Of a DNA stretch of 13,986 nucleotides, positions 1-5,135 are shown in pieces (the first letter of the stretch is position 1; the number at the start of each line of letters is the position of its first letter). The translations under genes were made by a program, and so were the position numbers. The stretch comes from Actinomycetes bacterium (GTDB taxonomy: Bacteria; Actinomycetota; Coriobacteriia; Anaerosomatales; Anaerosomataceae), in assembly GCA_021850085.1 (NCBI GenBank), contig JAJZRZ010000007.1:5923-19908 (forward strand), read 5' to 3'. The notes under the pieces are model-generated. The model had not been told where the DNA came from, did no database searches, and was given only the letters and a program-made list of their open reading frames with translations.

Positions 1-222
1 TCGCCCTGCACGGGAATGCCGTGGCGACTACTCACCTTCGGTTGACTACAGACTATAGCAGCAAAGGCGGCAGCGGTGTCCATGCTCTGGATGCGTCAGC
101 CTGGTCCGATCTACATCGCTCGTCAACACCCGAGCAGGTCTTCGATGGACCCCAGCGGCGACGGTCGCCGTATCCTTCCCCCGTCCTGGGCATAAGAAAC
201 CGACAGTCAAAGGAAGGTGGAC
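1..222. other. Leader region with no recognisable gene
   Basis: I read all six frames here and recognise no protein family. The open frames are short and lack a credible ribosome site. The right end carries the AGGAAGG ribosome site (211-217) of the DUF305 gene. A short perfect inverted repeat lies at 156-170 (CGGCGA, three bases, TCGCCG) and could be an operator, though nothing else supports this. TTGACT (42-47) and TATAGC (54-59) look like promoter elements but are too close together to form one promoter. The DUF305 promoter is probably in this stretch, but I cannot place it with confidence. Confidence 0.5.
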
Positions 223-801
223 ATGCATAGGGTAGTCACACCGATAGTCGCTGCAGGCCTTGTCATCGTTGGCCTGACCGGCATCATCGTGACCGCAGCG
301 CACCTCCAGCCTGTCGCCCCTGCCGGAACAGCGCCCGCGAGCGGTATGGACGCCATGTTCATCGAGCAGATGATCCCGCACCACGACGATGCGATCGAGA
401 TGGCGGAGCTGGCGCTCACTCGTGCCGAGCATCCGGAGATCAAACAGCTTGCAGCAGACATCAAACGGACACAGACCGCCGAGAACGCCCAGATGCGGAT
501 CTGGTACCGAGAATGGTTCGGTACCGCTGTCCCTGATGTCGGCGGTTCGTCCTCGATGATGGGTGGCATGATGGGCTCTGGCGCCACGGACATGGCTGAC
601 CTCGAGGTCGCTGAGCCATTCGACAAGGCGTTCATCGAGGCGATGATCCCCCACCATCAGACTGCGATCATGATGTCGCGGATGGCCGGCGGTGCGTCCG
701 GCAGGTCTGAGATGCGTGGGCTCACGTCATCGATCATCGATGCGCAAAGCACGGAGATCGACAAGATGCGGGCGTGGTACGACGAGTGGTACGGGCTCTG
801 A
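223..801 (+). CDS. DUF305 family membrane-anchored Met/His-rich protein
   Basis: This is a 192-residue protein of the DUF305 family, a ferritin-like four-helix fold often found beside copper and other metal resistance genes; its molecular function is not established. Residues about 5-27 form one hydrophobic N-terminal helix (signal anchor or uncleaved signal peptide) with no lipobox cysteine, so the rest should lie outside the membrane. The family motif occurs twice: MIPHHDDAIEM (50-60) and MIPHHQTAIMM (141-151), with His pairs at 53-54 and 144-145. A Met/Gly-rich linker (SSSMMGGMMGSG, 109-120) separates the halves, and both halves end in a similar Trp-Tyr motif (IWYREWFG, AWYDEWYG). The His pairs and many methionines suggest metal binding, which is inference. 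I chose ATG at 223 because AGGAAGG ends five bases upstream; GTG at 217 overlaps that ribosome site. The SHOCT gene follows 42 bases later, so the two are probably co-transcribed. Confidence 0.88.
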   Translation: MHRVVTPIVAAGLVIVGLTGIIVTAAHLQPVAPAGTAPASGMDAMFIEQMIPHHDDAIEMAELALTRAEHPEIKQLAADIKRTQTAENAQMRIWYREWFGTAVPDVGGSSSMMGGMMGSGATDMADLEVAEPFDKAFIEAMIPHHQTAIMMSRMAGGASGRSEMRGLTSSIIDAQSTEIDKMRAWYDEWYGL

Positions 802-843
802 TCATCCAGGTTGCACCCGAAAACTGAAGGAGTTGGACGCCCC

Positions 844-1128
844 ATGATGAATCGAGGATACGGCTACGGTTACGACATGATGGGTGGTTACGGCTGGTTC
901 GGTGCATTGCTCATGTTCTTCTTCGGCGCACTGGTCATCGCCGGTATCGTGCTTCTTATCATCTGGGCGGTACGAACCTCAACCCACCATCCTGCTGCCG
1001 GCGGAGGAACACTGCCCCCAGGAGGGGTGGGACATGACGAAGCCGTCGCAATCGCCAAGCGCAGGCTCGCGAGCGGCGAGATCACCAAGGACCAGTACGA
1101 CGAGATCATGCGCGCGCTGGGCGGCTAG
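844..1128 (+). CDS. Small membrane protein with C-terminal SHOCT domain
   Basis: This 94-residue protein has three parts. A Gly/Tyr/Met-rich N-terminus (1-17) contains GYGYGYDMMGGYGW. One strong transmembrane helix spans about 18-43. A short linker with a His pair (48-49) leads to a C-terminal SHOCT domain (about 64-92; DEAVAIAKRRLASGEITKDQ). SHOCT is a short helical module at the ends of many small membrane proteins and is thought to mediate oligomerisation or protein contacts. This arrangement (membrane helix plus SHOCT) is typical of the short SHOCT proteins found next to DUF305 and copper ATPase genes. ATG at 844 is preceded by GAAGGAG at 826-832, an 11-base spacing that is slightly long; ATG at 847 is the alternative. 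The stop is two bases before the ATG of the decayed ATPase fragment, so the three once formed an operon. No enzymatic role is visible. Confidence 0.85.
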   Translation: MMNRGYGYGYDMMGGYGWFGALLMFFFGALVIAGIVLLIIWAVRTSTHHPAAGGGTLPPGGVGHDEAVAIAKRRLASGEITKDQYDEIMRALGG

Positions 1129-1130
1129 CG

Positions 1131-1322
1131 ATGCCGGAGCACCCTGCCAATCATGTCGCAAGCTCCCACGCACACGATGCTCGATCCTTGGACGGCGGCG
1201 AACCATGTGTTTGAGGGACGTTCCTCGGTCGATGAGTCGATGCTCACTGGCGAATCGGTTCCGGTGTCGAAGTCGTAGCAAGCCACCGGCGAGCAGGGGA
1301 CTCCGTCACCGCAACTCACAAC
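1131..1322 (+). pseudogene. Remnant of a heavy-metal (P1B-type) transporting ATPase
   Basis: Frame reading at 1222-1272 gives SSVDESMLTGESVPV and SK. This is the actuator-domain signature of P1B-type ATPases (the TGE loop), which pump copper and related metals. The fragment is broken. An ATG at 1131, two bases after the SHOCT stop, opens a different frame with a His-rich start (MPEHPANHVASSHAHDA) that runs to LDGGEP, resembling the PxDG motif that precedes the TGE loop. It then needs a one-base frame change at about 1206 to enter the signature frame. That frame stops at 1276. A further piece back in the first frame (AGDSVTATHN, 1293-1322) resembles the GDxVxxxTxN motif that normally follows. 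The metal-binding domains, the transmembrane helices, the phosphorylation DKTGT site and the whole P/N domains are absent. The signature match is firm; the flanking pieces are less certain. No functional product is expected. Confidence 0.65.
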
Positions 1323-1354
1323 ACAAAAGGCCCTCGACCGGAGTCGAGAGCCTT
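1319..1354 (-). terminator. Intrinsic terminator behind tRNA-Lys
   Basis: Read on the minus strand, AAGGC-T-CTCGAC, loop TCCG, GTCGAG-G-GCCTT forms an 11-bp stem with one mismatch (1327-1354), followed by TTGTGTTG. With the TT of the last stem pairs this gives a T-rich tail. It starts 11 bases after the 3' end of tRNA-Lys and would end the tRNA cluster transcript. It could also act weakly on the plus-strand metal genes. Confidence 0.8.
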
Positions 1355-1365
1355 CGTTGTGTTGA

Positions 1366-1441
1366 TGGTGGGCCGTATAGGGATCGAACCTATGACCTTG
1401 GGATTAAGAGTCCCCTGCTCTACCAGCTGAGCTAACGGCCC
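1366..1441 (-). tRNA. tRNA-Lys (anticodon CTT)
   Basis: This is a 76-nt cloverleaf. The acceptor GGGCCGT pairs fully with ACGGCCC. The D arm is GCTC-AGCTGGTA-GAGC, the anticodon loop CTCTTAA holds CTT at the 34-36 position, and the T arm is ATAGG-TTCGATC-CCTAT. Discriminator A and CCA are encoded. The first anticodon-stem pair (27-43) is a G-A mismatch. It is the last tRNA of the cluster and appears to have its own promoter at 1454-1481. Confidence 0.96.
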
Positions 1442-1453
1442 GAACGCTCGCAC

Positions 1454-1481
1454 ATTGTAACCGCTGCCCGAAGGGTCGCAA
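1454..1481 (-). promoter_or_regulatory. Putative promoter of tRNA-Lys
   Basis: On the minus strand TTGCGA (1476-1481) and TACAAT (1454-1459) are separated by 16 bases. They lie 12 bases upstream of the tRNA-Lys 5' end, so the start would fall just before the mature tRNA. This explains the 95-base gap to tRNA-His. Confidence 0.55.
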
Positions 1482-1497
1482 ACCTGCTCCTTCGGCA

Positions 1498-1526
1498 CGT
1501 CACGGCCCGCCAAGCGGGTGGTGACG
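1498..1526 (-). other. Hairpin behind tRNA-His, terminator-like without T-tract
   Basis: CGTCAC (1498-1503) pairs with GTGACG (1521-1526), and inside it CCCGC (1506-1510) pairs with GCGGG (1514-1518) around a three-base loop, with a 2x2 internal loop between. It begins 10 bases after the CCA end of tRNA-His on the minus strand. That is the normal place for a terminator or an RNase processing signal, but no run of T follows. Confidence 0.55.
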
Positions 1527-1536
1527 CTGAAGCACT

Positions 1537-1614
1537 TGGGGTGGATGACGGGACTCGAACCCGCGACCTTCGGAGCCACAGTCCGACGCTCTAACCAACT
1601 GAGCTACACCCACC
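1537..1614 (-). tRNA. tRNA-His (anticodon GTG)
   Basis: The cloverleaf has acceptor GTGGGTG paired with CATCCAC (one G-T), D arm GCTC-AGTTGGTTA-GAGC, anticodon loop CTGTGGC with GTG, T arm GCGGG-TTCGAGT-CCCGT, discriminator C and encoded CCA. A G is present at the -1 position (complement of base 1614) opposite C73, the histidine-specific identity element, so I include it. The gap to tRNA-Arg upstream is only 9-10 bases, so both are on one transcript. Confidence 0.96.
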
Positions 1615-1623
1615 ATGAGTGGC

Positions 1624-1700
1624 TGGCACGCCCGGAGGGATTCGAACCCCCGACCTAGAGATTAGAAGTCTCCCGCTCTATCCAACTGAGCTACGGGCGC
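1624..1700 (-). tRNA. tRNA-Arg (anticodon TCT)
   Basis: This 77-nt cloverleaf has acceptor GCGCCCG with CGGGCGT (first pair G-U), D arm GCTC-AGTTGGATA-GAGC, anticodon stem GGGAGA around loop CTTCTAA (TCT), T arm GGGGG-TTCGAAT-CCCTC, discriminator G and encoded CCA. It reads AGA codons, which are rare in GC-rich genomes. It is the first gene of a probable Arg-His unit with a promoter at 1737-1765. Confidence 0.96.
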
Positions 1701-1736
1701 ATCTTCTTTCGGGGCCTCGGAAAGTGCCGAGAGCAA

Positions 1737-1765
1737 ACGGTACGTGGCGAGACCCCTGTTGTCAA
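1737..1765 (-). promoter_or_regulatory. Putative promoter of tRNA-Arg/tRNA-His
   Basis: On the minus strand a perfect TTGACA (complement of 1760-1765) is followed after 17 bases by TACCGT (1737-1742). The predicted start lies about 30 bases upstream of tRNA-Arg. This would make Arg and His a second transcription unit inside the cluster. Confidence 0.6.
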
Positions 1766-1772
1766 TCATCGA

Positions 1773-1797
1773 CCGGCTCCGCCCAAGACGGAGCCGG
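1773..1797 (-). other. Hairpin behind tRNA-Gly, terminator-like without T-tract
   Basis: CCGGCTCCG (1773-1781) and CGGAGCCGG (1789-1797) form a perfect 9-bp stem with a 7-base loop. On the minus strand it begins 9 bases after the CCA end of tRNA-Gly and ends 7 bases before the TTGACA of the next promoter. No T-run follows, so it is either a U-less terminator or a processing structure. Confidence 0.6.
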
Positions 1798-1806
1798 GGA
1801 CAGCGC

Positions 1807-1882
1807 TGGAGCGGCGGACGGGACTCGAACCCGCAACAATCAGCTTGGAAGGCTGATGCTCTACCAATTGAACTACCGCCGC
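1807..1882 (-). tRNA. tRNA-Gly (anticodon TCC)
   Basis: This 76-nt cloverleaf has acceptor GCGGCGG with CCGCCGC, D arm GTTC-AATTGGTA-GAGC, anticodon stem TCAGC/GCTGA around CTTCCAA (TCC), T arm GCGGG-TTCGAGT-CCCGT, discriminator T and encoded CCA. It follows tRNA-Pro with a 3-base gap, so the two must be cut from one precursor. Confidence 0.97.
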
Positions 1883-1885
1883 ACA

Positions 1886-1962
1886 TGGTCGGGCCGGCGG
1901 GATTCGAACCCACGACCCTCTGCTCCCAAAGCAGATGCGCTACCAAGCTGCGCTACGGCCCG
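1886..1962 (-). tRNA. tRNA-Pro (anticodon TGG)
   Basis: This 77-nt cloverleaf has acceptor CGGGCCG with CGGCCCG, D arm GCGC-AGCTTGGTA-GCGC, anticodon stem TCTGC/GCAGA around TTTGGGA (TGG), T arm GTGGG-TTCGAAT-CCCGC, discriminator A and encoded CCA. It is the first tRNA of the cluster. A small hairpin (CCCGC-TCTC-GCGGG, 1965-1978) lies 2 bases upstream of its 5' end in the leader. Confidence 0.97.
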
Positions 1963-2013
1963 ACCCCGCTCTCGCGGGACCCTCGAAAAGGCCCGTGCTC
2001 AAGAGCATCGCCC

Positions 2014-2042
2014 AGTATAGGGGCGTGGAGACCCAGGGGCAA
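2014..2042 (-). promoter_or_regulatory. Promoter of the tRNA cluster (Pro-Gly)
   Basis: On the minus strand TTGCCC (complement of 2037-2042) and TATACT (complement of 2014-2019) are separated by exactly 17 bases. The start would be near 2007, giving a leader of about 45 bases before tRNA-Pro. The bases after the -10 box are GGGCG; a GC-rich discriminator of this kind is typical of stable-RNA promoters under stringent control. A direct repeat CCGAGTTG (2047-2054 and 2059-2066, 12-base period) sits just upstream of the -35 box. The 119 bases between rdgB and tRNA-Pro hold this promoter and no gene. Confidence 0.78.
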
Positions 2043-2081
2043 ATACCCGAGTTGTCTGCCGAGTTGCCTGCCAGGCCCCGC

Positions 2082-2696
2082 CTAACGCTCGAGCTTCTCG
2101 CGCAGCGCGCGCAGAGCCGCGCCCCGGTGCGAAATCGCGTTCTTCTCCTCAAGCGAAAGCTCAGCCATCGTACGCCCCGGCGTGGCTTGCGGCCAGAAGA
2201 GCGGGTCGTAGCCGAAGCCGCCGTCCCCGCGGGGCTCGAAGCCGATACGCCCCTCGCACGAGCCGTCGGCAACCGTCTCGTTGCCCTCCTCGTCCACGAA
2301 GACCACGACGCTGCGGAAACGTGCCTCCCGTCGCTCGGCGGGCACCTCCTGCATCTCCGTCATCAGCTTGGCGTTGTTCTCCGCGTCGTTCGAGCGGCCG
2401 CCGCCTGCGTAGTGGGCCGAGATGACGCCGGGCGCCCCGCCGAGCACGTCCACCTCAAGCCCGCTGTCGTCGGCGAGTGCCGCAAGCCCGCCGAATGCCT
2501 CGTGGTACGCGTACGCCTTGAGGCGTGCGTTCTCGAGGAACGTCGTGCCCGTTTCCTCCACCTCAAGCGGTGCCGCGCCGAGATCGGCGACCGTCACGAA
2601 CTCCCGGCCGGGTATCGCGAGCGCCGAGCGGATCTCCTCGAGCTTGCCGCGGTTGCCCGTGGCCACCACGACCCGTAGCACCTCACCCGCGCTCAC
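2082..2696 (-). CDS. rdgB: RdgB/HAM1 family XTP/dITP pyrophosphatase
   Basis: This 204-residue cytoplasmic enzyme removes non-canonical purine nucleotides by hydrolysing dITP/ITP and XTP to the monophosphate and pyrophosphate, keeping them out of DNA and RNA. Family motifs are in order: TGNRGKLEEI (13-22, nucleotide/phosphate binding), ETGTTFLENARLKA (48-61), ADDSGLEVD (75-83, metal-binding acidic residues Asp76-Asp77), PRGDGGFGYDPLF (155-167) and SLEEKNAISHRGAAL (181-195). Length is normal for the family. The start is GTG at 2696, with GGAGG six bases upstream; it overlaps the end of rph by 14 bases, implying translational coupling. It is the last gene of the murI-phosphodiesterase-rph-rdgB run. 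I see no clear terminator behind it before the tRNA promoter. Confidence 0.96.
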   Translation of the reverse strand: MSAGEVLRVVVATGNRGKLEEIRSALAIPGREFVTVADLGAAPLEVEETGTTFLENARLKAYAYHEAFGGLAALADDSGLEVDVLGGAPGVISAHYAGGGRSNDAENNAKLMTEMQEVPAERREARFRSVVVFVDEEGNETVADGSCEGRIGFEPRGDGGFGYDPLFWPQATPGRTMAELSLEEKNAISHRGAALRALREKLER

Positions 2697-3432
2697 TGTA
2701 GACCTCCAGTTCCTCGACCATCAGGCGTCGCTGGAGCGTCACGAGCGCGCTCGTGCCCGACAGCGCCAGGTCGAGCAGTTCGTTGAGCTTGGCGCGATCA
2801 AAGGGCGTGCGCTCGCCCGTGCCCTGCACCTCGATGAAGCGGCCCTTGCCGTCGCAGACGACGTTCATGTCCACCTCGGCCACACTGTCCTCCGGGTAAT
2901 CGAGGTCGAGGCACGCCACGCCGTCCACCATGCCCACCGAGATCGCGGCCACGTGATCGAGCGCCGGCAGCTCCTTGATGCGTCCCGCTTCGCGCCATGT
3001 GGCTAGCGCGTCATAGACGGCGAGGAACGCCCCGGTGATCGCCGCCGTGCGCGTGCCACCGTCGGCCTGGATCACGTCGCAATCTACGTTCAGCGTGTAC
3101 TCGCCGCCGAGCCCGCCCAGATCGATTACCGAACGCAGCGAACGCCCGATGAGCCGCTGTATCTCGTGCGTGCGGCCGCTCGGCGCGCCGGCAGCCACTT
3201 CGCGCCGCGTGCGCGTGTGAGTTGATGCTGGCAGCATCGAGTATTCGGCCGTGACCCAGCCCAGCCCGCTGCCACGGCGCCACGAAGCCACCGAATCGCT
3301 GAAGTTGGCTGCGCAGAGCACCTTGGTGTCGCCCAGCTCGAACAAACACGAGCCATGCGCGTGACGCAGATACCGCCGCGTGACGGTGACCGGTCTCAGC
3401 TGTGTTGCCTCACGGCCTTGCGAGCGCTGCAC
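2683..3432 (-). CDS. rph: Ribonuclease PH
   Basis: This 249-residue phosphorolytic 3'-5' exoribonuclease trims the 3' ends of tRNA precursors using inorganic phosphate; the active form is a hexameric ring. It starts in family style (GREATQLRPVTVTRRYLRHA, about 6-25), followed by GDTKVLCAA. The central part has RGSGLGWVTAEYSMLP and the Arg-rich RTHEIQRLIGRSLRSVIDL (phosphate-site region). The metal and substrate segments NVDCDVIQADGGTRTAAITG and DLDYPEDSVAEVDMNVV follow. The start is GTG at 3432, with AAGGAGG just upstream; the open frame extends further upstream, but that part is unlike RNase PH and overlaps the preceding gene. The gap to the phosphodiesterase gene is 10 bases, and rdgB overlaps the 3' end. 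Confidence 0.96.
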   Translation of the reverse strand: MQRSQGREATQLRPVTVTRRYLRHAHGSCLFELGDTKVLCAANFSDSVASWRRGSGLGWVTAEYSMLPASTHTRTRREVAAGAPSGRTHEIQRLIGRSLRSVIDLGGLGGEYTLNVDCDVIQADGGTRTAAITGAFLAVYDALATWREAGRIKELPALDHVAAISVGMVDGVACLDLDYPEDSVAEVDMNVVCDGKGRFIEVQGTGERTPFDRAKLNELLDLALSGTSALVTLQRRLMVEELEVYSERG

Positions 3433-3442
3433 GGCTCCTCCT

Positions 3443-4192
3443 TCAATCGATATCGAACGTGTCCATCTCGTCGGCGACAGCAACCTGCCCGTCGAAGATA
3501 TCCGCGGCCTCGGCCCGGGCGCGCTGCCGGTCCACCGTCGGCCACAGATGCGTGAGCACGAGCGTACCCGCACCGGCGTCCCGGGCGAGCATGGCGGCCT
3601 CGGCCGGCGTCATGTGCGGCGCGCGGCCCGCGTACTCCGGCGGCATGGTGGCCTCGGCAAGAAGCAGGTCAGCGCCGCGCGCGGCTTCAAGGACCGCCTC
3701 GCCCGGCTTGGTGTCCGAGGTGTAGCACATGCTCCGGCCCTCGGCCTCTGCCACCAGCGCATACGCTTCGCCTGCGTGCTCCACGCGCCGAGGGGTCACC
3801 CGCAGTGGGCCGACCTCCACGCTCCGGCCGGCTTCGAACTCGTGGACCTGAAACGCGTTCGCGAGCTCATCGGCCGCGTGACCGCCGAGCACGGCCTGCA
3901 TGCGCCCGAAGAGGCCCGCCGGCAGATGCAGCGGCAGCGGCGGCATCGGGCCCGTGGGCGCGTACCGCAGCGCCGACTGCAGCGCGTAGACGTCCGCGAA
4001 GTGGTCGATGTGGCCGTGCGAGACGAACAGCGCCGCCAGATGCGTGGGGTCGATGACGCGGCCTAGGTTCGAGATGACCCCGTTGCCGCAGTCGAGCAGG
4101 ACGGAGGTGCCGCCGTGCTGCACGAGATGACCGGCGCATGCACGACCGGCACCGGGGTAGGACGCGGCGCTGCCGAGCACGGTCAGTCGCAC
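3443..4192 (-). CDS. Metallo-beta-lactamase-fold phosphodiesterase, Rv1339-like
   Basis: This 249-residue cytoplasmic hydrolase of the RNase Z/atypical class II phosphodiesterase branch keeps a full dinuclear metal set: SHGHIDHFAD (58-67, giving His59, His61, Asp63, His64), His139 in RVEHAGEAY, Asp160 in YTSDTKPG and His215 in THLWP. The start MRLTVLGSAASYPG and the LLDCGNG motif (32-38) are typical. Its M. tuberculosis counterpart in the same gene order, Rv1339, has been reported to hydrolyse cyclic AMP, so a role in cyclic nucleotide turnover is likely; this rests on context and family. The tRNase Z exosite arm is missing, arguing against tRNA 3' processing. The start is GTG at 4192 with GGAGG seven bases upstream; it overlaps the end of murI by 10 bases. 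The much longer upstream open frame is only a shadow of murI. Confidence 0.87.
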   Translation of the reverse strand: MRLTVLGSAASYPGAGRACAGHLVQHGGTSVLLDCGNGVISNLGRVIDPTHLAALFVSHGHIDHFADVYALQSALRYAPTGPMPPLPLHLPAGLFGRMQAVLGGHAADELANAFQVHEFEAGRSVEVGPLRVTPRRVEHAGEAYALVAEAEGRSMCYTSDTKPGEAVLEAARGADLLLAEATMPPEYAGRAPHMTPAEAAMLARDAGAGTLVLTHLWPTVDRQRARAEAADIFDGQVAVADEMDTFDID

Positions 4193-5106
4193 GTCCCCAC
4201 CTCCTCGTAGGTGGCCTGGCGCCGGCGTAGCTCGGGGGTGAGCATCGATCCGAGCTCGGCGAGCGACACGTGCTCCGCAGTGGACACGTGCCGGCCGAGC
4301 ACGCGTGCGCCCAGCTCGAGGAACTCGTCGGGGTCGCCGGTGGTCGCGAAGACCTCGGAGCGCGGGTCGCCCGCCTCGGCAAGATGCCCGCGCGCGGCAA
4401 GCGTGTCGGCCACTTCGTGCGCTGTCTCCTCGGCCGAGGAGATCAGCCGCACGCCGGCGCCCAACACCTGCTGGATGGGTGCTGTGAGCAGCGGAAAGTG
4501 CGTGCATCCAAGCACGAGCGTGTCGATGCCGCTGCGCTTGAGCGGATCGAGGTAATCGCGCGCCATCTGGTAGAACGACGGCCGGATGTAGACGTCGGAG
4601 GTCGCGGACAGAAGGTCCTCCAGCGTGCCGTTGCCCAAGCGCACGCCCTGCTCCACCACGTCCACGAAGCGCGGTGTGGGCACCGAGAACACCGTGACGC
4701 CGGCGTCCAGGGCGCGCACGGCCTTGGAATACGCCCCGGAGTTCACGGTGCCCACGGTGCCGATCACGCCCACACGGCGATTCAAGGTGGCCTTCACCGC
4801 CGCTCGCGCGCCCGGCTCCACAACGCCGATCACTGGCACGTCGAAGACCTGCTGCGCGAGCGCGAGACCCGCGGCGGTCGCGGTGTTGCACGCGATGACG
4901 ATGAGCTTGACACGCCGCTGTGTGAGCCAGCTGCCGATCTGCAGCACGAACGAGCGGACCTCCTCGGGCGAGCGCGGCCCGTACGGACACCGCACGGTGT
5001 CTCCGAAGTACACGATGCTCTCGTTCGGCAACGCGCGCATGATCTCGCCAGCCACGGTGAGGCCGCCGAGCCCAGAGTCGAAGATGCCGATGGGGAGTTC
5101 TCGCAT
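4183..5106 (-). CDS. murI: Glutamate racemase
   Basis: This 307-residue cofactor-independent racemase converts L-glutamate to D-glutamate for peptidoglycan. Both catalytic cysteines are present: Cys73 in IACNTATAAG and Cys201 in LGCTHFPLL. The N-terminus has the substrate-binding GIFDSGLGGLTV (7-18, Asp10-Ser11), followed by VYFGDTVRCPYG (32-43). The protein is somewhat longer than most MurI (about 265-285) through a C-terminal tail after residue 265. ATG at 5106 is the only sensible start because the family N-terminus begins there. It has no ribosome site, but a TATACT box ends six bases before it, which fits leaderless transcription. It begins 29 bases after the cheB stop, so it may also be read from the chemosensory operon. 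The phosphodiesterase start overlaps its end. Confidence 0.96.
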   Translation of the reverse strand: MRELPIGIFDSGLGGLTVAGEIMRALPNESIVYFGDTVRCPYGPRSPEEVRSFVLQIGSWLTQRRVKLIVIACNTATAAGLALAQQVFDVPVIGVVEPGARAAVKATLNRRVGVIGTVGTVNSGAYSKAVRALDAGVTVFSVPTPRFVDVVEQGVRLGNGTLEDLLSATSDVYIRPSFYQMARDYLDPLKRSGIDTLVLGCTHFPLLTAPIQQVLGAGVRLISSAEETAHEVADTLAARGHLAEAGDPRSEVFATTGDPDEFLELGARVLGRHVSTAEHVSLAELGSMLTPELRRRQATYEEVGTCD

Positions 5107-5112
5107 GTGGTG

Positions 5113-5118
5113 AGTATA
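5113..5118 (-). promoter_or_regulatory. -10 box placed for leaderless murI mRNA
   Basis: On the minus strand TATACT is followed by six bases (CACCAC) and then the murI ATG, so the expected transcription start is the A of ATG. No Shine-Dalgarno sequence is present in these bases. No good -35 hexamer is seen 17 bases upstream (GCGTAG). A hairpin CGGCG/CGCCG (5124-5128 with 5139-5143) lies just upstream and overlaps the cheB stop. Confidence 0.5.
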
Positions 5119-5135
5119 GCCTTCGGCGACGGCTA

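Noticed and set aside
42..59. TTGACT and TATAGC as a promoter for the DUF305 operon
   Set aside because: Only six bases separate them, far from the 16-18 needed, and no alternative partner fits either box.
46..657. A 203-codon minus-strand open frame opposite DUF305
   Set aside because: It has no recognisable domain and lies antisense to the well-supported DUF305 gene.
1320..1620. CRISPR-like pattern from repeated tRNA T-arm and D-arm sequences
   Set aside because: The repeats (TTCGAAC, CTGAGCTA) are conserved tRNA arms inside five genes, not a repeat-spacer array.
1619..2085. Open frames across the tRNA cluster
   Set aside because: They are translations of tRNA sequence, with repeats such as GRDSNP/GGIRTPD, a common annotation artefact.
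4193..4990. N-terminal extension of the phosphodiesterase gene (open frame to 4990)
   Set aside because: The extension is the murI coding region read in another frame. The family N-terminus and a good ribosome site place the start at 4192.
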